Source of the DNA: CAXTEJ01 sp964243295
GTDB taxonomy: Bacteria; Actinomycetota; Actinomycetes; Actinomycetales; Angustibacteraceae
Direction: 5' to 3'
Assembly: GCA_964243295.1 (NCBI GenBank)
Contig: CAXTEJ010000001.1
Location: 1 to 64,000 of the forward strand
DNA: 64,000 bases
Every line of letters begins with the position of its first letter. Within the stretch, counting starts at the first letter, position 1. Below, piece after piece: positions 1 through 7,400 of this stretch. The position numbers were made by a program, and so were the translations under genes. The notes beneath the pieces are model-generated. The model worked only from the letters and a program-made list of their open reading frames with translations, ran no database searches and was not told the origin of the DNA.

Positions 1-36
1 CGCTACCTCACCGCACACGCCGCCACGACCCCTTGA
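1..36 (+). CDS. Possible 3' end of an upstream gene (partial)
   Basis: The first 36 bases read as an open frame, R-Y-L-T-A-H-A-A-T-T-P, closed by TGA at 34-36. This could be the tail of a gene that begins outside the window. Eleven codons are too few to identify a family and the frame could be chance, so this is a weak call. Confidence 0.25.
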   Translation, partial: RYLTAHAATTP

Positions 37-92
37 CACACATAGAAGCGTCACGCGGATGGGGACGCCAGCCCGAGCACCGCACCCCGAGC

Positions 93-163
93 CGCGATTG
101 CATGATCACGGGAATCGCCGGCCCGCCGCTCACGTGGGCGGGCCGGGACTGCATGATCACGGC
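93..163. repeat. Two copies of a dispersed GCATGATCACGG motif flanking a hairpin
   Basis: GCATGATCACGG occurs at 100-111 and again at 151-162, both in the same orientation, just downstream of the clpB stop. Related copies preceded by GATC occur at 39352-39366 and 52401-52417. All are at gene ends or between genes. The function is unknown. Confidence 0.6.
118..146. terminator. Hairpin downstream of clpB
   Basis: Arms CCGGCCCGCC (118-127) and GGCGGGCCGG (137-146) pair perfectly over 10 bp with a 9-nt loop. The hairpin sits about 20 nt beyond the clpB stop. There is no U-tract, as is common in high-GC actinomycetes, so its role as a terminator is inferred. Confidence 0.5.
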
Positions 164-166
164 GGG

Positions 167-2746
167 TCAGGCTTGGCGGACCGTCAGCCCACCGGCCTGC
201 TCGTCGTGGTCGACGACCACGGTGTCGCCGTCGACGACCTCGCCGGCGAGCAGCGCGCGGGCGAGCCGGTCGCCGATCTCCTTGGACACCAGGCGCCGCA
301 GCGGCCGGGCGCCGTACACGGGGTCGAACCCGGTGAGACCGAGCCACTCGCGCGCGGCAGGGCTGACGTCGAGGGTCAGCCGCCGGTCGGCGAGCCGGCG
401 AGCGAGGTGGTCGACCTGCAGGTCGACGATCTGGGTGAGCTCGTCGATGCCGAGGGCGTCGAAGAGCACGACGTCGTCGAGCCGGTTCAGGAACTCCGGC
501 TTGAACGCCGCCTGCACGCTCGCCATCACCGCGGACCGGCGGGCGGCGGCGTCCAGCGAGGGGTCGACCAGGAACTGCGAGCCGAGGTTGGAGGTCAGCA
601 CCAGGATCGTGCTGCGGAAGTCGACCGTGCGGCCCTGACCGTCGGTGAGCCGGCCGTCGTCCAGCACCTGCAGCAGGATGTCGAAGACGTCGGCGTGGGC
701 CTTCTCGACCTCGTCCAGCAGCACCACGCTGTACGGACGTCGGCGCACGGCCTCGGTGAGCTGGCCGCCCGCGTCGTAGCCGACGTACCCGGGCGGTGCC
801 CCGACCAGGCGCGAGACCGAGTGCTTCTCGCCGTACTCGCTCATGTCGATGCGCACCATGGCGCGCTCGTCGTCGAACAGGAAGTCGGCGAGCGCCTTGG
901 CGAGCTCGGTCTTGCCGACGCCGGTGGGGCCGAGGAACAGGAACGACCCGGTCGGGCGGTCGGGGTCGCTGATGCCCGCCCGCGCGCGCCGGACGGCGTC
1001 ACTGACCGCGGCGACAGCGGTGCGCTGGCCGATGAGCCGGCCGGCGAGCACGTCCTCCATGTGCAGCAGCTTCTCGCTCTCGCCCTCGAGCAACCGGCCG
1101 GCGGGGATGCCGGTCCAGGCGCTGACAACGTCGGCGACGTCGTCCGGGCCGACCTCGTCCTTGACCATGGCGTCGCCGGCGGCCTCGGCCTCCTGCGCCG
1201 CGGCGAGCTCGCGCTCGATCTCGGGGATGCGGCCGTAGAGCAGGGCGGACGCCGCGCCGAGGTCACCCTCACGCTGCAGCCGCTCGGCCTGCCCGCGGAC
1301 GTCGTCGAGCTGGCTCTTCAGCTCGCCGACGCGGTTGAGGCCGGCCTTCTCCTGCTCCCAGCGGGCGGTGAGCACCGCCAGCTGCTCGCTGCGGTCGGCG
1401 AGGTCCAGGCGCAGCGACTCGAGGCGAGCGCGGGAGCCCGGGTCGTCCTCGCGCTCGAGCGCGAGCTCCTCCATCCGCAGCCGGTCGACACCGCGGCGCA
1501 GCTCGTCGATCTCGACCGGGCTCGAGTCGATCTCCATCCGCAGCCGGGACGCCGCCTCGTCGACGAGGTCGATCGCCTTGTCGGGCAGCTGGCGGCCGGA
1601 GATGTAGCGGTGCGACAGCGTCGCGGCCGCGACCAGCGCGGCGTCGGCGATGGCGACCTTGTGGTGCGCCTCGTAGCGCTCCTTGAGGCCGCGCAGGATG
1701 CCGATGGTGTCGGGCACGCTGGGCTCGCCGACGTAGACCTGCTGGAAGCGGCGCTCCAGGGCGGCGTCCTTCTCGATGCGCTCGCGGTACTCGTCGAGGG
1801 TCGTCGCGCCGACGAGCCGCAGCTCGCCGCGGGCGAGCATGGGCTTGAGCATCTGCCCGGCGTCCATCGCGCCCTCGCCGCTCGCGCCCGCACCGACCAT
1901 GGTGTGCAGCTCGTCGATGAAGGTGACGACCTCGCCGTCCGAGCCCTTGATCTCGCCCAGGACGGCCTTGAGGCGCTCCTCGAACTCGCCGCGGTACTTC
2001 GCGCCCGCGACCATGGCCGCGAGGTCGAGCGAGATCAACCGCTTGCCGCGCAACGACTCCGGGACGTCGCCGGCGACCATGCGCTGGGCGAGGCCCTCGA
2101 CGACGGCGGTCTTGCCGACGCCGGGCTCGCCGATGAGGACCGGGTTGTTCTTGGTGCGGCGCGAGAGCACCTGCACCACGCGGCGGATCTCGCCGTCGCG
2201 TCCGATGACGGGGTCGAGCTTGCCGTCGCGGGCCGCCTGGGTGAGGTCGACACCGTACTTGGTGAGGGCGTCGTAGGTGCTCTCCGGGTCGGGGCTGGTG
2301 ACGCGGCCGCCGCCGCGCACCGTCGGCAGTGCGGCGCGCACGGCGTCGGCCGTGACGCCCGCCTCGCGCAGCGCCTGGCCGACGGCGCCGGCGTCCTCGG
2401 TGAGGCCGAGCAGCAGGTGCTCGGTCGAGACGTAGTCGTCGCGCAGCGCGGTGGCCTGCTGCTGGGCGGTGCTGATGGCCGCGTGCATGCCGCGCGACAG
2501 GCTCGGGCCGTTGACGGTCGCGCCCGAGACCGACGGCAGGTCGGAGAGCAGCTTCTCGGCCGCGGTCACGAGGGGGGCGGGCTCGGCGCCGGTGGCGAGC
2601 ACGAGCGGGCGGGCGGCGCCGTCGTCCTGCCCGAGCAGGGCGACCAGCAGGTGCGCCGGCTCGACGTCGGGGTGGCCGGAGGCGGCGGCGCGGCGGACCG
2701 CGGCGGAGAAGGCCTCCTGGCTGCGGGTGGTGAGAGCCATGTCCAT
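167..2746 (-). CDS. clpB: ATP-dependent disaggregase ClpB
   Basis: Cytoplasmic AAA+ hexameric disaggregase that works with DnaK/DnaJ/GrpE to resolubilise aggregated protein. The 859-aa product has the family's usual length and order: N-terminal Clp repeat domain, first AAA domain with Walker A GEPGVGKT (near residue 205) and Walker B FIDELHT, a long coiled-coil middle domain, and a second AAA domain with GPTGVGKT and LLDEVEKAH. The ATG at 2746 is chosen because GGAG lies 5 nt upstream; an in-frame ATG follows at 2740. Single gene. A HAIR operator at 2798-2818 and a SigH-like promoter lie just upstream, so HspR, encoded at 17.3 kb, should repress it. The open frame extends further upstream but that extension is non-homologous and crosses the divergent gene. 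Confidence 0.97.
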   Translation of the reverse strand: MDMALTTRSQEAFSAAVRRAAASGHPDVEPAHLLVALLGQDDGAARPLVLATGAEPAPLVTAAEKLLSDLPSVSGATVNGPSLSRGMHAAISTAQQQATALRDDYVSTEHLLLGLTEDAGAVGQALREAGVTADAVRAALPTVRGGGRVTSPDPESTYDALTKYGVDLTQAARDGKLDPVIGRDGEIRRVVQVLSRRTKNNPVLIGEPGVGKTAVVEGLAQRMVAGDVPESLRGKRLISLDLAAMVAGAKYRGEFEERLKAVLGEIKGSDGEVVTFIDELHTMVGAGASGEGAMDAGQMLKPMLARGELRLVGATTLDEYRERIEKDAALERRFQQVYVGEPSVPDTIGILRGLKERYEAHHKVAIADAALVAAATLSHRYISGRQLPDKAIDLVDEAASRLRMEIDSSPVEIDELRRGVDRLRMEELALEREDDPGSRARLESLRLDLADRSEQLAVLTARWEQEKAGLNRVGELKSQLDDVRGQAERLQREGDLGAASALLYGRIPEIERELAAAQEAEAAGDAMVKDEVGPDDVADVVSAWTGIPAGRLLEGESEKLLHMEDVLAGRLIGQRTAVAAVSDAVRRARAGISDPDRPTGSFLFLGPTGVGKTELAKALADFLFDDERAMVRIDMSEYGEKHSVSRLVGAPPGYVGYDAGGQLTEAVRRRPYSVVLLDEVEKAHADVFDILLQVLDDGRLTDGQGRTVDFRSTILVLTSNLGSQFLVDPSLDAAARRSAVMASVQAAFKPEFLNRLDDVVLFDALGIDELTQIVDLQVDHLARRLADRRLTLDVSPAAREWLGLTGFDPVYGARPLRRLVSKEIGDRLARALLAGEVVDGDTVVVDHDEQAGGLTVRQA

Positions 2747-2784
2747 GGGTGCTCCAGTGGTGCGAGGGGGACGTGCGCTAGGCG

Positions 2785-2811
2785 CAACACTACAAGACTT
2801 GAGCGTGTTCC
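2785..2811 (-). promoter_or_regulatory. Candidate SigH-type promoter of clpB
   Basis: On the minus strand GGAACA (2811-2806) and GTTG (2788-2785) are separated by 17 nt. This matches the GGAAC/GTT pattern of actinobacterial SigH promoters. It overlaps the HAIR site. In Mycobacterium clpB is known to be under both SigH and HspR; that both act here is inference. Confidence 0.45.
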
Positions 2812-2818
2812 ACTCAAC
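2798..2818 (-). promoter_or_regulatory. HAIR operator (HspR binding site) of clpB
   Basis: CTTGAGC-N7-ACTCAAC matches the HAIR consensus CTTGAGT-N7-ACTCAAG at 12 of 14 arm positions. It lies about 50 nt upstream of the clpB start, where bound HspR would cover the promoter. Confidence 0.88.
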
Positions 2819-2855
2819 TCTGGTCATCGCGGCGGGAGTGCGGCATGCTGAGCCC

Positions 2856-3461
2856 ATGGCACGTCCGTTCTCCGGCCGCGGTGGCGGCAGCACGCGTGAC
2901 CCCCGGCTGCCCCCGGGCCAGTACGACACCGGCGACACCTTCCCGGTGCTCACGGCCGAGGTGAGCCCCCGCACCGACCTCGCGACCTGGACGCTGCGCG
3001 TCGACGGCGCCGTGAGCCAGGCGCGTGAGTGGACGTGGGACCAGTTCAACGGGCTGCCCACCGCCACGTGGGAGGGCGACATCCACTGCGTGACGACGTG
3101 GTCGAAGCTCGGCACGTCGTTCACCGGCGTCAGCGTCGACGTCCTGCTCGACGCCGCACGACCGACCCCCGGGGCGACGCACGTCGTGGCGTGGAGCTCG
3201 TCGGGCTACACCACCAACCTCCCCCTGGACGACGTCACCGGCGGGAAGGCGTGGGTGGTGACCCGGCACGAGGACGGCCCGCTGCCTCACGAGCACGGCG
3301 GCCCCGCGCGGCTGCTGGTGCCGCACCTGTACTTCTGGAAGTCGGCCAAGTGGCTGAACGGCCTGCGGCTGCTCGACCACGACGAACCCGGCTTCTGGGA
3401 GACGCGTGGCTACCACCACCGCGGCGACCCGTGGACCGAGCAGCGCTACGCCGGTGACTGA
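2856..3461 (+). CDS. Small molybdopterin-dependent oxidoreductase (sulfite oxidase fold)
   Basis: A 201-aa protein with the sulfite-oxidase/nitrate-reductase catalytic fold (oxidoreductase molybdopterin-binding family). The motif GDIHCVTTWS (around residue 73) carries the conserved cysteine expected to ligate molybdenum. The C-terminal part KSAKWLNGLRLLDHDEPGFW is typical of the short bacterial members. There is no signal peptide or haem domain, so it is probably cytosolic. The substrate is unknown. Its stop overlaps the start of the flavin reductase that follows, which is the likely electron partner. The ATG at 2856 is inferred; the open frame extends further upstream into the clpB regulatory region. 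Confidence 0.85.
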   Translation: MARPFSGRGGGSTRDPRLPPGQYDTGDTFPVLTAEVSPRTDLATWTLRVDGAVSQAREWTWDQFNGLPTATWEGDIHCVTTWSKLGTSFTGVSVDVLLDAARPTPGATHVVAWSSSGYTTNLPLDDVTGGKAWVVTRHEDGPLPHEHGGPARLLVPHLYFWKSAKWLNGLRLLDHDEPGFWETRGYHHRGDPWTEQRYAGD

Positions 3462-4236
3462 GCCGGCGCGGTCGCTGCCGACTCCCGACCTGCCCACGCT
3501 CGGCCAGGTCTCCCGCCGCCCGCCCGCGGGCGGCGCCCGCAAGGAGTGGGTCACCGCCACGGTGATCGGCATCCACGACGAGACCGCGCGCATGCGCACC
3601 TACCGGCTGCGGCTGCCCGGTCCGTTCGCGCACGTCCCGGGTCAGTACCTCACCCTGCGGCTGACGGCACCTGACGGCTACAGCGCCACGCGCTCCTACA
3701 GCATCGCCTCGCGGCCAGGGCTCGGAACGCCGCAGCACCCGGAGGTCGAGCTGATGGTCGAGCGCCTGGCCGAGGGCGAGGTCTCCGCCTACCTGCACGA
3801 CGAGCTGGCCGTCGGCGACCCCCTCGAGGTGCGCGGGCCGTTCGGTGGCTGGTTCGTGTGGACCGGCAAGGAGCCCGCGATGCTGCTCGGCGGTGGCAGC
3901 GGTGTCGTCCCCCTGATGGCCATGCTGCGCCACCAGCGCGCGGCGGTGCCCGGCGTCCCGGTGCGGCTCGTCGCGTCGGTGCGCTCGCCCGACGACCTGC
4001 CCTTCTCGGGCGAGTACGGCGACGAGAGCACCGTCGTCTACACCCGCCTCGCCCCGGAGCGGTCACCCCGCCCGGCCGGCCGGCTCACCGCGGACGACGT
4101 GCGCGCCGTCCTGCTGCCGGACGCAGAGGCGTACGTGTGCGGGTCGTCGTCGTTCGCCGACCACGCAGCCCGGCTGCTGGTCGACCTCGGCGTGCCGCCT
4201 GAGCGCATCCGCATGGAGCGCTACGGCCCGAGCTGA
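3454..4236 (+). CDS. FAD/NAD(P)-binding ferredoxin-reductase-type oxidoreductase
   Basis: A 260-aa flavin reductase of the ferredoxin-NADP reductase superfamily. It has an FAD-binding beta-barrel with the R-S-Y-S motif (ATRSYSIAS), an NAD(P)-binding motif LLGGGSGVVPLMAML and a C-terminal YVCGSSSFAD segment. There is no 2Fe-2S domain. The GTG at 3454 is chosen because it overlaps the preceding stop (GTGACTGA), indicating translational coupling. The pair would pass electrons between NAD(P)H and the molybdenum centre; direction and substrate cannot be read from sequence. Confidence 0.85.
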   Translation: MTEPARSLPTPDLPTLGQVSRRPPAGGARKEWVTATVIGIHDETARMRTYRLRLPGPFAHVPGQYLTLRLTAPDGYSATRSYSIASRPGLGTPQHPEVELMVERLAEGEVSAYLHDELAVGDPLEVRGPFGGWFVWTGKEPAMLLGGGSGVVPLMAMLRHQRAAVPGVPVRLVASVRSPDDLPFSGEYGDESTVVYTRLAPERSPRPAGRLTADDVRAVLLPDAEAYVCGSSSFADHAARLLVDLGVPPERIRMERYGPS

Positions 4237-4271
4237 CGACCGACCAGCGAGAGTCTGACTCCCGCCGACGC

Positions 4272-5240
4272 CTAGCGCTGGGAGCCCGCACGAGCGTCGG
4301 CCGCGTCTGGCGGAGACGGCGACAGCTTGCGCGACAACGCTTTCGCGATGGCGACGACCGACAGCCCCTGGTGGCCGTGCAGCTCGTGCAGCTCCGACGG
4401 GTCGGTGTCGATCACGTTGCCCGGGTGGGGTGCGACCACCACGTCGTCACTGCCGGCCACGGTGAACAGCGGCGTGACCACTGCGTCGAAGAGCTTCGGC
4501 AGCAACGTGAAACCCGTCGACATGGCCCAGTTCAAGAACCCCGCGTCGATGCGGTCGCGCGGGTGGTCGAGCGCCCGGACGACGATCGCGGCGACGTGCT
4601 CCGGCGAGTACACCGGCGGTGGCGGCCGGCCCACCGTGCCACGGTAGTTGGCCGCCGCCTTGTAGATCGGTGTGTCGACGCCGCCAGGAGAGACCGCGAC
4701 GACGTCGACGCCGTTGCGGTCGCGCTGCTCGATCGACAGCTCGCGCGCCAGCGACCGCAGCGCCCACTTGCTCACGGCGTACGCCGACATCTCCGGGACC
4801 GCGATCGCACCGATGACCGAGCTGATGATGACCACCGTGCCGTGGTTGGCGGCGCGCATGGCCGGCAGCACGCTGCGCGCGACGTTGGCGGTGCCGAACA
4901 CGTTGGTCGCGATGACGCCCTCGAAGATCTCGGCGGGCACCTGCTCGAACCGTCCGTAGGCCGCGACCCCGGCCGACTGGACGACGGCGTCGATGCGCCC
5001 GTGGCGAGCGCGGACGACCGCCATCGCGGCGTCGACGGCCTCGCAGTCGCGGACGTCCAGGCTGACGGCCTCTGCCGACGCCGCGCCACGCTGGCGGCAC
5101 TCGTCTGCCGTGCGCTGCAAGGGTTCCAGCGCCCTCGCCATGAGGACGAGGTGGTCACCACGCTCGGCGAGCCGGTGCACGACGGCGCGGCCGATCCCGC
5201 TCGACGCACCCGTGACGACGACGACGCGCGCGTCGGTCAC
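4272..5240 (-). CDS. Short-chain dehydrogenase/reductase
   Basis: A 322-aa classical SDR. The cofactor motif TGASSGIG is at residues 10-17, the NNAG-equivalent is QSAG, and the catalytic triad is seen as Ser in IISSVIG and Tyr/Lys in YAVSK. After the Rossmann core there is a roughly 70-residue extension with a hydrophobic stretch (GFTLLPKLFDAVVTPLFTVAG), resembling SDRs of the SDR family NAD(P)-dependent oxidoreductase/DltE type. The GTG at 5240 overlaps the alcohol dehydrogenase stop by GTGA, so the two are coupled. The substrate is unknown; pairing with a zinc dehydrogenase suggests successive redox steps on one compound. Confidence 0.85.
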   Translation of the reverse strand: MTDARVVVVTGASSGIGRAVVHRLAERGDHLVLMARALEPLQRTADECRQRGAASAEAVSLDVRDCEAVDAAMAVVRARHGRIDAVVQSAGVAAYGRFEQVPAEIFEGVIATNVFGTANVARSVLPAMRAANHGTVVIISSVIGAIAVPEMSAYAVSKWALRSLARELSIEQRDRNGVDVVAVSPGGVDTPIYKAAANYRGTVGRPPPPVYSPEHVAAIVVRALDHPRDRIDAGFLNWAMSTGFTLLPKLFDAVVTPLFTVAGSDDVVVAPHPGNVIDTDPSELHELHGHQGLSVVAIAKALSRKLSPSPPDAADARAGSQR

Positions 5241-6421
5241 GGCTGCAGCACCACCTTCACGCAGCCCTCGGTCTTCTGCTGGAACACCTCGTAGCCGTGC
5301 GGCGCCTGCTCGAGCGGGAGGTGGTGGGTGGCGAGGGTCTCGACCCCCAGCACGTCGTCGTCCTGCTCGAGGACGGCGATGATGTCGTCGGTCCAGCGGC
5401 GCACGTGGCACTGGCCCATGCGCATCTGGATGCCGCGGTCGAACATCTCCATCATCGGCATCGGGTCCATCTCGCCGCCGTAGACCCCGCTGACCGACAC
5501 GGTGCCGCCGCGGCGCACCGCCTTGATCGACGTGTGCAGCGCGTCGAGCCGGTCGAGGGCGAACCGGTCGCTGAGCGGGGCCGCGATGGCGTCCGGCAGC
5601 AGACCGACGGCGGCGTGGGCGAGCTTGCCCCGCGGCGAGCCGTGCGCCTCCATGCCGACGGCCTCGACGACGGCGTCCGGCCCGCGCCCCGCCGTCATGT
5701 CGATCAGCGCGGCGGCGGTGTCGTCGACCTCGTCGAGGTCGACCACCTCGACACCGCTCAGCTGCGCGAGCGCGAGCCGCTCGGGCACCAGGTCGACGCC
5801 GATGACGCGCTCGACACCGAGGTGCAGCGCGATGCGGCAGGCGAGCAGCCCGACCGGTCCGAGGCCCAGCACCGCGAGCGTGCCCCCCTGCGGCACGTCC
5901 GCGTAGGCCACCGCCTGCCAGGCCGTCGGGAGGATGTCGGACAGGTACAGGTAGCGCTCGTCCGGCGCACCGGCGGGCACCGGGATCGGGCCGAAGTGAG
6001 CTTGCGGCACCCGCAGGTACTCCGCCTGGCCGCCGGGCACCGCGCCGTACAGCGAGGTGTAGCCGAACAGCGCCGCACCCTTGCCCTGCTCCTTGACCTG
6101 CGTGGTCTCGCACTGGGCGAAGAGCCCCCGGCTGCACATCCAGCAGCTGCCGCACGAGATGTTGAACGGGATGACGACCCGGTCACCCACGCCGATGTGG
6201 TGGACGTCGGCACCGACCGCCTCGACGACGCCCATCGTCTCGTGGCCGAGCACGTCACCCGGGGTCAGGAACGGCCCGAGCACCTCGTACAGGTGCAGGT
6301 CGGAGCCGCAGATGGCCGTCGAGGTGACCTTGATGATCGCGTCCGTGGACGACTGCAGCAGGGGATCAGGCACCTCCTCGACGCTGACCGACCGCTTGCC
6401 CTGCCAGGTGAGTGCCTTCAT
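5237..6421 (-). CDS. Zinc-dependent alcohol dehydrogenase
   Basis: A 394-aa medium-chain dehydrogenase of the glutathione-independent formaldehyde dehydrogenase-like/threonine dehydrogenase group. The catalytic zinc site is seen in ICGSDLHLYE and GHETMGVVE. The structural zinc cysteines are in CGSCWMCSRGLFAQC. The Rossmann motif is VLGLGPVGLLA. The ATG at 6421 has AAGGTGG upstream (about 7 nt). It is the first gene of a two-gene operon with the SDR. The long internal segment after the Rossmann domain (AVGMEAHGSPRGKLAH) is typical of this group, whose substrates vary. Confidence 0.9.
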   Translation of the reverse strand: MKALTWQGKRSVSVEEVPDPLLQSSTDAIIKVTSTAICGSDLHLYEVLGPFLTPGDVLGHETMGVVEAVGADVHHIGVGDRVVIPFNISCGSCWMCSRGLFAQCETTQVKEQGKGAALFGYTSLYGAVPGGQAEYLRVPQAHFGPIPVPAGAPDERYLYLSDILPTAWQAVAYADVPQGGTLAVLGLGPVGLLACRIALHLGVERVIGVDLVPERLALAQLSGVEVVDLDEVDDTAAALIDMTAGRGPDAVVEAVGMEAHGSPRGKLAHAAVGLLPDAIAAPLSDRFALDRLDALHTSIKAVRRGGTVSVSGVYGGEMDPMPMMEMFDRGIQMRMGQCHVRRWTDDIIAVLEQDDDVLGVETLATHHLPLEQAPHGYEVFQQKTEGCVKVVLQP

Positions 6422-6659
6422 GCTCGCCACCTTCGCAGCGGCCGTGGCTTCGCGCGCGACGTGAGGCGGTTGGCGGCTTTCGTCACGTCTGGCGCCATGA
6501 GCGCCCGCAGTCTGTCGCCGGCCGACGACCTCGAGCTCTTCCGGTGGCACGACGTGGGGAATACCGTCGTCGCACGCTCGTGGGCCTGCCACCGCCGACG
6601 CTCGACGACGGCTGCGGGGCACGCCTGCGCCCAGACGGTGCATCAGCACGGAGGCGGAC
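6422..6659. other. Divergent intergenic region
   Basis: This 238-nt gap separates the divergent alcohol dehydrogenase and methyltransferase genes. It contains an inverted repeat ACGACG-N10-CGTCGT around 6550, but no convincing promoter hexamers. No gene is seen. Confidence 0.4.
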
Positions 6660-7400
6660 ATGGACGCAGGGCGGCTGCAGGACCTCGCGACCCAGCGGGT
6701 GCGTGCCCTGTACTACCTCGTCGGTTTCAGCCGGGCCTTCCCCGGCAAGGCGACCCTCGCGAGGTACATCGAGGACTGGGAGCGCAGCACCGGCAAGGGC
6801 GACACCCCCAAGCCGAGGGACGCGTGGGAGGCGCAGTACCGGTCGGGCGCCTGGGCGTACCTGGGCCAGCTCGACGAGACCTCGAGGTACTCGATCATCG
6901 TCGGGTACCTGTCGGTGCTGGTGCCACGTGGGGCGGTGCTGGACGTCGGTTGCGGTGACGGCGTCCTGCACGAGCGCATCGTCGCCAACGACGCCCTGCG
7001 GTACGTCGGCGTCGACATCTCCGGTGCGGCCGTGGACATGATCCTCGCCAAGCACCCGCAGGCGAGGGTCTCCCAGGCTGATGCCGAGACCGACATCCCC
7101 ACCGAGCGCTTCGATGCCATCGTGTTCAACGAGACGCTCTACTACTTCACCGATCCCGCTGACACGCTGCGGCGCTACTGCGAGAAAGCCTTGAGCCCCG
7201 ACGGCGTAGTCATCGTGTCGCTCTACCAGGCCTCCCGCAGGGCTCGGGCGATCACCAGGCAGCTGAGATCCTCCTTCGAGGTGGTGGACGAGACCACCAC
7301 CTCCCAGAAGAACAAGTCGTGGACCTGCCTCGCGCTCGTCCCGCTGACCGCCCGGGACCGGCCTGCGGCCGCTCGGGACCTCAGCGCTCGCCGGGGCTGA
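6660..7400 (+). CDS. Class I SAM-dependent methyltransferase
   Basis: A 246-aa methyltransferase. Motif I is VLDVGCGDGVLHE (around residue 94), followed by YVGVDISGAAVDM and the post-motif IVFNETLYYFTDP. The acceptor substrate is not evident. The ATG at 6660 is preceded by GGAGG at good spacing. Its last 20 bp overlap the convergent dehydrogenase gene. The first 90 residues are family-specific and not assigned. Confidence 0.82.
   Translation: MDAGRLQDLATQRVRALYYLVGFSRAFPGKATLARYIEDWERSTGKGDTPKPRDAWEAQYRSGAWAYLGQLDETSRYSIIVGYLSVLVPRGAVLDVGCGDGVLHERIVANDALRYVGVDISGAAVDMILAKHPQARVSQADAETDIPTERFDAIVFNETLYYFTDPADTLRRYCEKALSPDGVVIVSLYQASRRARAITRQLRSSFEVVDETTTSQKNKSWTCLALVPLTARDRPAAARDLSARRG

Noticed and set aside
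59..2851. Long plus-strand open frame across clpB
   Set aside because: It is antisense to clpB. The translation is dominated by Arg, Ala, Asp and Val without motifs, a usual effect of GC-rich third positions.
2451..2855. N-terminal extension of the molybdopterin oxidoreductase
   Set aside because: The extended frame overlaps clpB and its promoter and shows no signal peptide or homologous residues.
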